Made by a program: the position numbers and the translations under genes. The notes beneath the pieces were generated by a model that saw only the letters and a list, made by a program, of their open reading frames with translations, searched no databases and had not been told where the DNA came from. From NCBI GenBank assembly GCA_965198045.1, contig CBDAOL010000008.1, forward strand, positions 1 to 64,000: a stretch of DNA of 64,000 nt, given 5' to 3'. Positions within the stretch are counted from its first letter, which is position 1, and every line of letters starts with the position of its first letter. Below, one piece after another: positions 33,111-42,113 of the stretch. This DNA comes from CBDDEC01 sp965198045 (lineage in GTDB: Bacteria > Chloroflexota > Dehalococcoidia > UBA2979).

Positions 33111-34678
33111 GAGGCTGTCGCATGGAGTGGCGTGGGCGGAGCGCCACGAGGGCCAAGAGGTCAGCCGGTCGGTTGTCGGGGCGGAGTAGCCGCCTCTCAC
33201 AGGGCAGCGGCGCTACGCGGCCGCCACGGCGGCAGACCAGCCTCTTTGCCGGGGGTTGCCGTTCGCTGGCCAGGAGGACGGCCGCGCCCGGCGATAGAGC
33301 TTCTTGAGGTTGTGGGTGGCGGCGATCAGCTTCCATTCGCTGGCGCACGAGGCGATCCCGCGCCGCATGAACCGGCGGATGCCGCGGTTCTCCTTGACGT
33401 CGCCGAAGACGGGTTCGATCATCCAGCGCCGCTGCTCGTAGAGACGCCGGCCACGCTGCGTCGCCAGCTTGCGATCCATCCGTTCACGGACGGAGAGCCC
33501 GGCAGGGATGCGCCCGCGCGGCGGCGCCGCGCCGACGCGCCGGTTGCGGTCGCTGCGGGTCGCGAGCAGCAGCTCCGGACCTGCGCTCCCCGCCTGCCGC
33601 ACGTTCGCCTCGGAGTAGTAGCCGGCATCAGCCAGCAGCACGCGCGCCGGCCCGCAGTGTGCGGCCTGCAGGTTGCGGTGCATCACCTCGATCATCGGTT
33701 GCAGCTCGTGCATGTCGGTCGCCTGTCGGCTCACCTCAGCCGCGACGATGATCTGGTCGCGGGTCGTCACCGCCTGCACGTTGTAGCCTTGGAAGTAGCC
33801 GTGATAGTCGCGCACCACGCGGCTGTCCGGGTCGGTGACGTTCACCTTCGCACCCTGCTCGGGCTGCGGCGGCTTCGGGCGGCGCCCGCGCTGGTCCTTC
33901 TCCGCGCGGCTCCTGAGGCGTTGCTCGTAGTCCTCCTGCCGCTCCCGCTCTCGGGCCGCCAGTCGCTCCCGCGCCTCGTGCAACCGCTGCAGGCGCTCCT
34001 CGCGGTCCCTGAATCCCGGAGGCAACTCGTCGCCCCGCGCGTCGCCGAAGCGCGCGTTCTCCTCGGCGTCCACCCGCTCCGCTTCGTCGAGGATGCGCCG
34101 CACCTCGGCCTCCAGGTCCGCATCCGTGCGGTTGCGCTCACGGCTGGCGTTGGCGTGCAGCTTGGTCCCGTCGAGCGCGACCACCCCGACCCGCACCAGA
34201 CCAGCCTCGGCGCACAGCCTGAGCACCTCGGCGAACAGTCCCGAGAGCGCCTCCTCGTGCTGCTGGCGGAAACGGCAGATCGTCGCGTGGTCGGGGTGCT
34301 GGTTCGCGGTCAGCACCCGGAGGGCGATGTCCTCCCGGCAGCGCCGTTCGATCTGGCGGCTCGAGCGCTCGCCCTCGCAGTAGGCGTAGAGCACGAGCGC
34401 GACCATCATCGACGGCTCGTACGCCTTCCGCCCCCAACCGTCCTCGCGGTAGCGCTCGTAGAACGCGGTGAGGTCCAACTGGCTGACCGCATCGAGCACG
34501 CACGCGAGGTGGTCCCCGGGCAGCCAGTCGCGGAGGCTGGCGGGCATCAGGTATTGCTGGTCACGGTCGCACGGCAAGAAACGCTGGGTCACGGCGGCAC
34601 CTCGGAATCACTCCGCCCCCGCCGCCATGCTCATCGTATAGCGATGTCCCCCTCTTCGTGGGTTTGTGCGACAGCCTC
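33111..34678 (-). mobile_element. IS1182-like element, copy B (1568 bp, in acyl-CoA dehydrogenase)
   Basis: The ends are GAGGCTGTCGCA and its reverse complement TGCGACAGCCTC. It is flanked by AGCC on both sides (33107-33110 and 34679-34682), consistent with a 4-bp target duplication as shown by restoration of the host gene frame. Copy C has the same AGCC flanks, implying target preference. Confidence 0.92.
33213..34592 (-). CDS. IS1182-family transposase, copy B
   Basis: 459 residues. N-terminal part with PASLRDWLPGDHLA and the dimer/DNA-binding helices, catalytic Asp in VALDGTKLHANAS, a long charged coiled-coil insertion (about 165-245), second Asp in RVLLADAGYYSEANV and Glu in RRWMIEPVFGDVKENRG. 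Compared with copy C it lacks one residue (GDHLACVLDAV against GDHLAWFVLDAV), a 3-bp loss within an otherwise open frame, which might affect folding. Likely active or recently active. Confidence 0.93.
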   Translation of the reverse strand: MTQRFLPCDRDQQYLMPASLRDWLPGDHLACVLDAVSQLDLTAFYERYREDGWGRKAYEPSMMVALVLYAYCEGERSSRQIERRCREDIALRVLTANQHPDHATICRFRQQHEEALSGLFAEVLRLCAEAGLVRVGVVALDGTKLHANASRERNRTDADLEAEVRRILDEAERVDAEENARFGDARGDELPPGFRDREERLQRLHEARERLAARERERQEDYEQRLRSRAEKDQRGRRPKPPQPEQGAKVNVTDPDSRVVRDYHGYFQGYNVQAVTTRDQIIVAAEVSRQATDMHELQPMIEVMHRNLQAAHCGPARVLLADAGYYSEANVRQAGSAGPELLLATRSDRNRRVGAAPPRGRIPAGLSVRERMDRKLATQRGRRLYEQRRWMIEPVFGDVKENRGIRRFMRRGIASCASEWKLIAATHNLKKLYRRARPSSWPANGNPRQRGWSAAVAAA

Positions 34679-35017
34679 AGCCAGGCGGCGCGTCTCGCGA
34701 GCGGTCTCAGCGATGTCGGCGCCCTCGCCGCCGAACTCCTTGGGCACAGACAGTTTCAGGTAACCAGCGGCCTTCAGCTCATCGAAATCTTCCTGGAAGA
34801 AGGTGTTCTCGCGGTCGTACTGAGGCGCACGTTCGCGGAACCCGTCGAGCGTCTCTTCGGTCAGCAAGCTAGCCATTGCTTCGTCCCCGGTGATACGTAC
34901 CGTGATCTCCGACGTGCGGCGGGACGATACACAGGTACCCCCGGGACCGCAATTGCGTGGGACGCGCGGAGACCGGGGCGGCCTCAGCGCCAGGCGGGCG
35001 GTGGCTCGAGCCCTCGT

Positions 35018-35545
35018 TCAGAGCACGATCGCGAAAGCGATACCGAGGACGAGGACCTGGGCGATCGAGCCGAGCAGCGCCGTACCGATGGCGCGCCAGG
35101 TCGAGAAGTCGAGGGCGGCACGAATCGCAACGACCGTCGTGAAGAGTACCCAGATGCTGACCACGATGCCGACGATCCAGCCGAGCAGCGGGACGAAGCC
35201 GACGATCAAGAGCGCGCGGGGTGAGTTGGCGTAGCCGAGCGTGCGCGCGAGCTCGCTCCAGCTGGCACTGGTCTCCGGTCCGGCGAGGATGCGCGTGCCG
35301 ATGAAGTAGGTCAGCCAAGCATAGACGGCCCAGGCAATGAGCGACAGGACCGCCACGACGGGGATCCAGACGATGCCCGCACTGATCCCGCCGACGCCTG
35401 CGGCAATGCTCGTTCCGACCACGACGATCGCGGCTTGCCCGGTCGCATCGGGATCGTGTTCGACCTCCTCGTAGAGGTCGTTCTCCAGCCGCGAGGCCCG
35501 GATCATGCGATCGATGATCGAGCTACCTGCCATCGGTGTGTCCAC
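35018..35545 (-). CDS. Yip1-family integral membrane protein
   Basis: 175 residues from GTG 35545, with GGAGGAC 3-4 bases upstream; ATG 35533 is the alternative. A charged N-terminus (IIDRMIRASRLENDLYEEVE) precedes about five hydrophobic segments: AAIVVVGTSIAAGVGGISAG, WIPVVAVLSLIAWAVYAWL, ALLIVGFVPLLGWIVGIVVS, VLFTTVVAIRAAL and LLGSIAQVLVLGIAFAIVL. The order and the FxGxx(I/V)L-type loops fit Yip1 domain proteins, whose bacterial role is undefined. Sits alone between the broken acyl-CoA dehydrogenase and a divergent DUF970 gene. Confidence 0.78.
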   Translation of the reverse strand: MDTPMAGSSIIDRMIRASRLENDLYEEVEHDPDATGQAAIVVVGTSIAAGVGGISAGIVWIPVVAVLSLIAWAVYAWLTYFIGTRILAGPETSASWSELARTLGYANSPRALLIVGFVPLLGWIVGIVVSIWVLFTTVVAIRAALDFSTWRAIGTALLGSIAQVLVLGIAFAIVL

Positions 35546-35685
35546 GTCGTCCTCCACGCTACCGCCGCCCGCTCCCCAGCCCAGGAGCATCATAGCCACG
35601 GATGTTGAGGGCGCGCCTCGGTTAGGGTGCGCTGAACGCGTGCTCACGCCTCGACGGCGCGAGCGTTCCGGAGGACGGTGCGCGC

Positions 35686-36012
35686 ATGAAGCTCTGCATG
35701 GTCGTGGTACCCGAGGCGCACGAGAAGCAGCTACTGGAGAGCATGCGCGGCGCCGGCTTCCGCTTCACCCAGATCGAGGCGCGCGGCGGCTATCGCGGAC
35801 AGCGTGTCGCCACGGTGATCACCGCCGTCGAGGACCGCGAAGTGCCGGGGCTGCACACGCTGTTGCATCGCGACTTCCCGGAGATCACGATGCCGATGCC
35901 GGCCCAGGCTTTCGGCATCGGCATCGACGAGGGCGGCGACGAGATGATGGACGTGCGCGTCCACGGCGCCGTGATGTTCGTGATGCCGCTGGACGAGCTG
36001 TTCCGCAGCTGA
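35686..36012 (+). CDS. PII-like DUF970 / cyclic-di-AMP receptor-type protein
   Basis: 108 residues from ATG 35686. Ferredoxin-like PII fold: KLCMVVVPEAHEKQLLESMR, RFTQIEARGGYRGQRVATVI, then a C-terminal strand AVMFVMPLDELFR. The (T/A)xGGxxxxG loop and conserved VE(D/E) step resemble DarA/PstA, which bind cyclic-di-AMP, but the middle loop is altered (HRDFPEITMPMPAQAFGIGI). Ligand therefore uncertain; a regulatory small-molecule sensor is likely. Confidence 0.72.
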   Translation: MKLCMVVVPEAHEKQLLESMRGAGFRFTQIEARGGYRGQRVATVITAVEDREVPGLHTLLHRDFPEITMPMPAQAFGIGIDEGGDEMMDVRVHGAVMFVMPLDELFRS

Positions 36013-36024
36013 CGCCGAGTCCGC

Positions 36025-36969
36025 TCAGGCGGTGCGGACGAGCTTGTTGAGCGACTTCAGCTCCCGCGGCGGATCGAGGCGGCTGCCGGTGTTGGTGTAC
36101 GAGACCTCGCCGACGTAGACATCGCCGCGCGAGTCGACGGCCACGCTGTGCGGTGCGATGAACTGGCCGGCGTCACTGCCCTCCTCGACGGCGCCGAACC
36201 GCCCGAGGAGCGTGCCGGAGCGATCGTACACGCTCACGCGGTGGCCGATCCCGAGCGCGCCATCCATCAGCGCCACGCCGTTGAGCTCGCCGATGTAGAC
36301 GAGACCGTCCTGCCCGACGGTGAGTCCGCACGGCCGGTGGACATCGTGCCAGACGTCGAGAAGCGTGCCCTCGCCGTCGAACACCTGGACGCGGAGCGCC
36401 TCGCGGTCGGCGACGCAGAGGCGGTCGTCGGCGTCGATGCTGATGTTGTGCGGGCACATGAACTGCCCTCGGTCGATGCCGGGCGAGCCCCAGGAGTGCA
36501 GCAACTCGCCCTCGGCCGAGTAGTGGTGCACGCGCGCGTTGCCGTAACCGTCGCTGATGTACAGGCTGCCGTCCGAGGCGACGGCAACGTCGGTCGGGCG
36601 GTTGAACGGCTCACCGCTGAACTTCTCGGCGGGCTCATCGGGGCGACCGATCGTCAGCAGCAGCTCGCCTTCGGGCGTCCACTTCGTCACGGTGTGGCGA
36701 CCGTCGTCGACGCAGAACACGGACCCGTCCGGCGCGATCGTGATCGCGTGCGTGCGTGCGCTAAATGTGCCCGCGCCGAACGTGCGGACGAAGGTGCCGT
36801 CCGCGTCGAAGACCAGCACCGGGTTGTCCGTGTTGCGGGTGAGTGCGAAGAGCCGGTCGTCCGCGTCAACGGCGACGCCAGGCGTCTCGTGCAGCGTCAT
36901 CCCGTCGGGCAGCTGATGCCAATCGATCTGCGCCTCGAACGCGGGCGCGGCCTGGGTCGTGGTGGTCAT
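36025..36969 (-). CDS. NHL-repeat beta-propeller protein
   Basis: 314 residues from ATG 36969, with GGAG 7 bases upstream. Six repeating units of the form (GVAVDADDRLFALTR...VLVFDADGTFVRTFG), e.g. HAITIAPDGSVFCVDDGRHT, DVAVASDGSLYISDGYGNAR, HNISIDADDRLCVADREALR and HSVAVDSRGDVYVGEVSYTN, make a six-bladed propeller. His and Asp positions resemble the lyase half of peptidyl-glycine alpha-amidating enzymes, as in many bacterial NHL proteins. No signal peptide, so probably cytoplasmic. Divergent from the enolase-superfamily gene (75 bp), which may share regulation. Confidence 0.88.
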   Translation of the reverse strand: MTTTTQAAPAFEAQIDWHQLPDGMTLHETPGVAVDADDRLFALTRNTDNPVLVFDADGTFVRTFGAGTFSARTHAITIAPDGSVFCVDDGRHTVTKWTPEGELLLTIGRPDEPAEKFSGEPFNRPTDVAVASDGSLYISDGYGNARVHHYSAEGELLHSWGSPGIDRGQFMCPHNISIDADDRLCVADREALRVQVFDGEGTLLDVWHDVHRPCGLTVGQDGLVYIGELNGVALMDGALGIGHRVSVYDRSGTLLGRFGAVEEGSDAGQFIAPHSVAVDSRGDVYVGEVSYTNTGSRLDPPRELKSLNKLVRTA

Positions 36970-37043
36970 GGTGCGACTCCCCTCGATGGTCGAGGCAGCG
37001 ATGATACGTCGCTTGGCGGGGCTGGGCAGCGCTTGACGCGAGC

Positions 37044-38306
37044 GTGCCGGCTCGACAGCCTGCGCAGCGAGAGCAGATACGACCAAGGTGCGACGAGGCG
37101 AGGTGCGGCGCGCAGATCACTGGCATCGAGACGTTTGTGGTGGATGCGGGCTGGCGGCCGTGGGCCTTCGTCGCCGTGCGCACCGACGAGGGGATCACCG
37201 GCTACGGCGAGTGCTCGGACGGGCGGAACCCCTTTGGCATCGTCGGCGCGATCACTGACTTCGAGCCGATCGTCCTCGGGCGCGACCCGCGGGCGGTCGA
37301 GGCGATCTACTGGGACCTCTACCGCGTCGGACGCCAGAGCCCCGGGGGCGTGGTGGCGAAGGCGATCGCGGGCATCGAGCTGGCGCTCTGGGACGTGAAG
37401 GCGAAGGCGCTGGGCGTCCCGGTCTACGAACTCTTCGGCGGACCGGTGCGGGAGCGGCAACGTGTCTACTGGTCGCACTGCGGATCCTCGAGGGCGCGCA
37501 ACCACGCGCTGATCGGCGTGCCGCCGATCGACTCGTACGAGGCGATCACGGCCCTCGGCGAGGAGGTGACGGCAAAGGGGTTCACGGCGTTCAAGACCAA
37601 CGTCGTGATCCCGGGCGAACCCGCCGCGGGTTATGGCTTCGGCTTCGGCGGCGGGCCGACGGACCAGAACGTGCCAGTCGAGATCCTGCGCGCGATCGAA
37701 CGGCAACTCGCAGCGTTCGCCGAGGGCGTGGGCGACGATGTCGAGATCGCCCTCGATCTCAACTTCCACTACAAGCCGGAGGCCGCCGCGAAGATCTGCG
37801 CCATCGCGGAGCAGTTCCCGATGCTCTGGGTCGAGATCGACATGTACGAGCCACAGGCGCTCAGGCAGATCAAGGACGGCACGTCGGTGCCGATCACCTC
37901 CGGTGAGAACCTGTACGGCCTGCGAGACTACCGCCCCTACTTCGAGGCGCGGTCTATGGACAACGTGATGGTCGACATCCCGTGGAACGGGTACGCGCGC
38001 TCACGCGATGTGCCGATGCTGGCGGAGAGCTACGAGCTGAACATCGCGCCGCGCAACTACTACTCGCACCTCTCCTCGCACATCGCGCTGCACCTCTGCG
38101 CGGTCGTGCCCAACGTGCGGATCATGGAGATCGACATCGACGACGTGCCGTGGAAGGACGACCTCACAGGCGGCGCGATGCACTTCGAGGATGGTGAGCT
38201 GGCGATTCCGACCGCGCCCGGCTGGGGCGTCGACCTGGACGAGGATGTGGCGCGCGCCCATCCGTGGGAGCCAGGCCGCGGCCCCGGCTACGTGGCTCCC
38301 AGGTAG
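37044..38306 (+). CDS. Mandelate racemase/muconate lactonizing family enzyme (enolase superfamily), start unclear
   Basis: Homology starts at ITGIETFVVDAGWRPWAFVA (37116). The frame opens at GTG 37044, but the 24 codons before 37116 are not family-like and no ATG, GTG or TTG is well placed, so a small 5' change (one base) may have removed the natural start. N-terminal capping domain to about residue 150, then the barrel: Lys in FTAFKTNVVIPGE, metal ligands Asp in EIALDLNFHYKPEA, Glu in LWVEIDMYEP and Glu in VPITSGENLYG, and a late His (YSHLSSHIALHLCA). Probably a sugar-acid dehydratase or racemase. Confidence 0.85.
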   Translation: MPARQPAQREQIRPRCDEARCGAQITGIETFVVDAGWRPWAFVAVRTDEGITGYGECSDGRNPFGIVGAITDFEPIVLGRDPRAVEAIYWDLYRVGRQSPGGVVAKAIAGIELALWDVKAKALGVPVYELFGGPVRERQRVYWSHCGSSRARNHALIGVPPIDSYEAITALGEEVTAKGFTAFKTNVVIPGEPAAGYGFGFGGGPTDQNVPVEILRAIERQLAAFAEGVGDDVEIALDLNFHYKPEAAAKICAIAEQFPMLWVEIDMYEPQALRQIKDGTSVPITSGENLYGLRDYRPYFEARSMDNVMVDIPWNGYARSRDVPMLAESYELNIAPRNYYSHLSSHIALHLCAVVPNVRIMEIDIDDVPWKDDLTGGAMHFEDGELAIPTAPGWGVDLDEDVARAHPWEPGRGPGYVAPR

Positions 38307-38433
38307 GGGCTTCGAGTGAGCCTCGACGACGCGCGATGGCTGGAGACCGACCGTGAGCGCGCTCACGGACTCGACGCTGGCAATAACGTGTACCATCCCC
38401 CGCGCTAACGGAACGAAGAGGTTGGGGGTATCC

Positions 38434-38763
38434 ATGCCGATTGGAATCCAGGTGTGGCAGCGCAAAGACGGTGCGGACCGCAACGAGCTCGCGCTCGCGG
38501 CGTTGCAGGTCTGCCGCGTGATGCGAGGCTACGACGACGTTTCGAGCTCTAAGCTCTTCTGGGGCGGATGGAACACGATCGCCCTCATCGCAGAGGGCGA
38601 CGACACGATGTTCGACTTCCGCGGCAACGACGCCGACATGGCCATGGCCATGGCCACAGCGGGTCTGGCGGACCTTGCCGACATGGTGCAGGGCTATCAG
38701 CTGGGCGAGGCGAAGGCAGGGCAGGAGAGCTACGAGCGCGCCGGACGGCCCTCCGGAACCTAG
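38434..38763 (+). CDS. Conserved hypothetical protein, small
   Basis: 109 residues from ATG 38434. Begins PIGIQVWQRKDGADRNELAL, with LFWGGWNTIALIAEGDDTMF and a Met/Ala-rich helix (ADMAMAMATAGLADLADMVQ). No family recognised; the alternating pattern suggests a small alpha/beta ferredoxin-like fold. The leader holds GGAACGAAGAG followed by GGGGG, similar to the leader of the ABC gene at 58447. It is followed by a clear hairpin terminator, so it is probably a single-gene transcript. Confidence 0.62.
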   Translation: MPIGIQVWQRKDGADRNELALAALQVCRVMRGYDDVSSSKLFWGGWNTIALIAEGDDTMFDFRGNDADMAMAMATAGLADLADMVQGYQLGEAKAGQESYERAGRPSGT

Positions 38764-38784
38764 CGACATCGGAGTGCAGACAAG

Positions 38785-38809
38785 AACGGCGGGGCAGGTC
38801 CCCGCCGTT
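38785..38809. terminator. Hairpin terminator between convergent genes
   Basis: A perfect 10-bp stem (AACGGCGGGG / CCCCGCCGTT) with loop CAGGT, between the small hypothetical gene and the convergent TadG-like gene. No T-run. Confidence 0.72.
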
Positions 38810-38865
38810 CGCGATCCGACACCTTGTACTGGGTCCGCGAGGGGACGATGAGAGCCGCTCGATGG

Positions 38866-39996
38866 CTACCGGACGAGGAAGATGAAGGCTACGCCGGCGC
38901 TGTACTCTGACGACGCGGTCATTGAGAAGTTGGAGCCCGACACCTTCACGCGGCCCGCGATGATGCTGCCGGTCAACGAAAGGTTGCTTGAGCCCTGCAT
39001 CTTCGCCGTGCCGTTGGGCGCGTGGATGATGCCTTCCCACGATCCGCCGCTGCCCGAGAGGTCCAGGGCAGAGCTCGAGCTGGCCTCGGAGAAGAAGAGC
39101 ACGCCGGTCGGGTCGTCCGGAGCCGGCGACAGTGTGAAGTTGCTGCCTGAGACCTGCAATTCACCGCGCGCGACCAACGTCACCTCGCCGGTGATGTCTG
39201 AACCCGAGAGCTGCAGGTTGCCGTCGGAGCAGTACGTTCCGGGTTCGAGGGTGGTCGCGTCGATCCAGATGCCGCTCTCGCTGCCCAGGTTCACGTCGCT
39301 GCTCCACATTCGGTCGCAGCTGAAGTCGGAGAACGCCATGTCCAACGGGGGTGGCAAGGTGTCGTCGAGGTCGAGGGGCGCCGGATCGAAGGTGTTGCCC
39401 GATCCACTGAGGTCGAGCGAGCAGTGGTAGGTGGTGCCGCCGTCAAAGATGTTGTCGGAGCCGTTGATCTTGAGTTCGCTGTTGGAGTGCACCACGCCAG
39501 CAATGGCGACGTTTGATCCTGAGATCTCGAGTGGGTCCGGGGCTGAGCAACTCTCCTCCATCGCGAAGATGGCGTACTGGCCGCCGCCACCGGTGATCTT
39601 CTCGGCGACCGCGCTCGCGGACACTCGGCGCCCCAGGCCGAACGTCGTGTCGACCGGGCGCTCCACCCGCACATAGACCTGGTTCGGATTGCCGCGGAAC
39701 GGTGTGGTGATCGTGATCGTGATGTCGGCGTCGGTCGTGTCGATGCCGTTGCGGCGCAGCCATTCGTTGCCGGCGGCCGCTGCTGTGGCCGCCGAGGGGA
39801 GATCCAGGGCCGCCGCCAGTGCGGCGCGGTCCGCGTCGTTCTGCAGGTCGCGGCGGGCGTTCGCGACCTGCCCCACGACGACGACGAAGCCCAGGAAGGC
39901 GACAACGACCGGCAGCAGGAGTGCCAGCAAGATCACGGTCTGGCCGCGATCACCTCGCAGCCGGCCCGAGTCGAATGGCGCAGAGAGCCCAAGCAT
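38866..39996 (-). CDS. Flp/Tad pilus assembly protein TadG-like
   Basis: 376 residues from ATG 39996. The N-terminal RGQTVILLALLLPVVVAFLG is the TadE/TadG pseudopilin-type membrane segment, followed by the NARRDLQNDADRAALAAALD helix typical of TadG-like proteins. The rest is an exported, Ser/Gly-rich region with repeated LDLSGSGxxF, LQLSGSDITG, LQVSGSNFTL and VKVSGSNFSM strands, suggesting a right-handed beta-helix surface domain. A product of this kind is anchored in the membrane with the C-terminus outside. No other tad genes are in the window. Reading of the repeats as a beta-helix is inference. Confidence 0.78.
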   Translation of the reverse strand: MLGLSAPFDSGRLRGDRGQTVILLALLLPVVVAFLGFVVVVGQVANARRDLQNDADRAALAAALDLPSAATAAAAGNEWLRRNGIDTTDADITITITTPFRGNPNQVYVRVERPVDTTFGLGRRVSASAVAEKITGGGGQYAIFAMEESCSAPDPLEISGSNVAIAGVVHSNSELKINGSDNIFDGGTTYHCSLDLSGSGNTFDPAPLDLDDTLPPPLDMAFSDFSCDRMWSSDVNLGSESGIWIDATTLEPGTYCSDGNLQLSGSDITGEVTLVARGELQVSGSNFTLSPAPDDPTGVLFFSEASSSSALDLSGSGGSWEGIIHAPNGTAKMQGSSNLSLTGSIIAGRVKVSGSNFSMTASSEYSAGVAFIFLVR

Positions 39997-40124
39997 GCGA
40001 GATCCTCCGGCGGTGGTCGTACTCTCAGCCTCGCCGTTGCCTCATACACAAGTCGCGAGGACGTGTAGGAATCAGGGACGGCGACCTTGACGAACGCAGC
40101 GCCGCGCAGCGATCCGGCGACGGC

Positions 40125-40748
40125 TCATGCTGCACGGCGGCGATCCTCGGTATCGGCCGGGAGCGTCTCGTCCCGAGCAACCTCAGTGAGGAGCGCCACA
40201 CCGAGTCGCGCGATCATCTCGTCCTGGCCGGGGATGAAGCGCAGAGCAACCTCGGCGCTGGCCGCGTGCTCCTGAGTCCGAGTCGGCTCGGTGACGAAGT
40301 GCAATTGAACTCCGTGCATCGTGAATTCGAGCCGCTGATCAACGTCGAGCTGCAATTGGCCGGTCGGTGCCACGAACAGCGCGCCTCCAAGCGAAACGTC
40401 GAGGACGCGCACGGGCACGCCATCGAGCGTCGCGTCGAAGTCCACGAGCAAGCGCACATGCTCCCGGTGGCTCGGGCGCGCCGAATAACCGGTCAGCCTT
40501 AAAGCGATCATGGCGCCGAGCGCTGCGTTCAGGGTTGTCATCGCGGCGAGGAGTAGGCTTCCGAGCTCAATCGGATAGGGCGACGACAAGACCATCAGAG
40601 CGGCCACCAGAGCCAGCGCATTCAGAGGGAGCAGTATCCAGAGGGCGATCGGAACCGGCGCCAGCTGCCCCACTGCGGCGCTCGACCGCATGGCCCGTAC
40701 GCCAAGCAATCGTGTGACCAGTGACCGCTCGCGCGGATGTCGCTGCAT
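40125..40748 (-). CDS. PilZ-domain membrane protein (cyclic-di-GMP receptor)
   Basis: 207 residues from ATG 40748 (GGAG 5 bases upstream). Two transmembrane segments (VPIALWILLPLNALALVAAL and LLLAAMTTLNAALGAMIALR), then a PilZ domain with both ligand motifs: RxxxR in SHREHVRLLVDF and DxSxxG in VLDVSLGGALFV. The layout resembles the C-terminal part of BcsA cellulose synthase without the catalytic domain. It should sense cyclic-di-GMP at the membrane, possibly for surface structures, in line with the neighbouring TadG-like gene. It stands alone upstream of tRNA-Lys on the other strand. Confidence 0.87.
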   Translation of the reverse strand: MQRHPRERSLVTRLLGVRAMRSSAAVGQLAPVPIALWILLPLNALALVAALMVLSSPYPIELGSLLLAAMTTLNAALGAMIALRLTGYSARPSHREHVRLLVDFDATLDGVPVRVLDVSLGGALFVAPTGQLQLDVDQRLEFTMHGVQLHFVTEPTRTQEHAASAEVALRFIPGQDEMIARLGVALLTEVARDETLPADTEDRRRAA

Positions 40749-40862
40749 CGGAACTCCAGTGCTCACTACCACTATCGAATGTTTCGCATGCCCTCAGCAG
40801 CCGAGCGACGGCCCTTCTGGCGTCCGCGGGATAATACGAATAGCCTTTCGTAGCAAGCTCAT

Positions 40863-40937
40863 GGGCCGGTAGCTCAGTGGCAGAGCAGCGGGCTTTTAAC
40901 CCGTCGCGCGTGGGTTCGAGTCCCACCCGGCCCACCA
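40863..40937 (+). tRNA. tRNA-Lys(TTT)
   Basis: Complete cloverleaf: acceptor GGGCCGG / CCGGCCC, D-arm GCTCAGTGGCAGAGC, anticodon loop CTTTTAA (TTT), T-arm GTGGGTTCGAGTCCCAC, discriminator A and encoded CCA. Its 3' part is the attachment site of the serine recombinase that follows on the other strand; integration preserved the full tRNA. Confidence 0.96.
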
Positions 40938-42113
40938 GGCACAAAGTCCGATCGGCCCGTCGGACTCTGCGACCGCTACGAAGTGAGGCGCGACCTCGGG
41001 GTGGACCGTGAACTGGATCACCTCGCCGGTACCCAGGTCGACTTCGATCTCGTCGAAGAACAGACGGACTGTGTCTCGGCGCTCCTCGGCGGTCATGTGG
41101 GGCCAGAGGCCGGCGGCGGTGCGGAAGTCCTCGCCGGTGATCATCGGGATGTCGGTGTCGAGCGTCGTCAATTCCGAACGTGCTGTGTCGATCTGGGCGC
41201 GCGCCTTCGTTGATTCTACATAGCCCTCTAGCCACGCCTCCTCAGCCCGCACGATGCGCGCCTCCAGGCTGCGGCGCCTTGCTTCGTTGTCCTGCGGAGT
41301 TGAGAGCACCTCGCCCACACGCTCGGCCCAGTCGTCTGGGGCCTCCCAGGCAAGGAACATCTTGCTGATCTGGTCCTCGACCGGCTTCGCCTTGTGGCCG
41401 CGGTGCTCGCAGCGGGTCGCGAGCCCTTTGTCGCCGAGGGTGCAGCGGTAGTAGCGGTAGCCATTCGAGGTATTCGCGTTCAGCGTCGATCGGCACTCCA
41501 CGTGAACGCCCGTCCCCGAGAGCATGTAGGCACGTTCCGGCCCGCGATGCATGTCGAGGCGATTCCGCCTGCGATGTTCCATCCGCTGTGCGAGGTCGAA
41601 CGTGTGCTGGTCGATCACCCCGTCGTGGAGGCCAGGACCGACGACCCGGCCGTGATGGCGGACCGACCCGGTGTACGTCGCGTTGCCAAGGATGGTGCGG
41701 ACCGACTCCTTCTTCCACGGCCCGCCAGTCGGTGACGGTGTCTCTGAGAAGTTGAGGCCCCGAGCGAGGTCGGCATACGAAACCGTGCCGCTGTTGTAGC
41801 GTTCGAAGATCTGGCGGATCGTCTCCGCCTCGGACTCATCGACCTCCATCGGCTGTTTGTCGCCGACGCGGATGTAGCCGTAGGGCGTCGGGCCGCCGTG
41901 GAGACCTTTGAGCGCTCGAGTGCGATGGCCGGCCTTGACCTTATGCGAGAGGTCGACAAGGTAGTGCGCCGAGAACACATCAGTGATCCCGCGAACGAGG
42001 AATGAGCTTGGGTCATCACCGTTTGTGTAGGGCTCGTTAAGCGACCAGACCGACACGCCGCGGGCGGCAAACCACTTGTCCATCTGACCGGACCCCCTTT
42101 GCGAGACCACCGC

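Larger units (their letters stand above)
30867..34876 (-). pseudogene. Acyl-CoA dehydrogenase interrupted by two different IS elements
   Basis: Three minus-strand pieces form one gene: 34876-34679 (MASLLTEETLDGFRERAPQY... ending RRLA), 33110-32206 (AAYARADAVAVNMHLYWAGL ... FERLYRDARM) and 30965-30867 (GPIHPANPQLAHELVSKITL to the stop). The first gap holds an IS1182-like element with AGCC at both edges; the second an IS3 element with CCAT at both edges. Removing both ISs and one copy of each 4-bp duplication leaves 1194 nt, exactly 398 codons, an uninterrupted 397-residue protein of normal family length. It would oxidise an acyl-CoA thioester with FAD; the substrate is unknown. Otherwise undamaged, so the insertions are recent. 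Confidence 0.93.
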
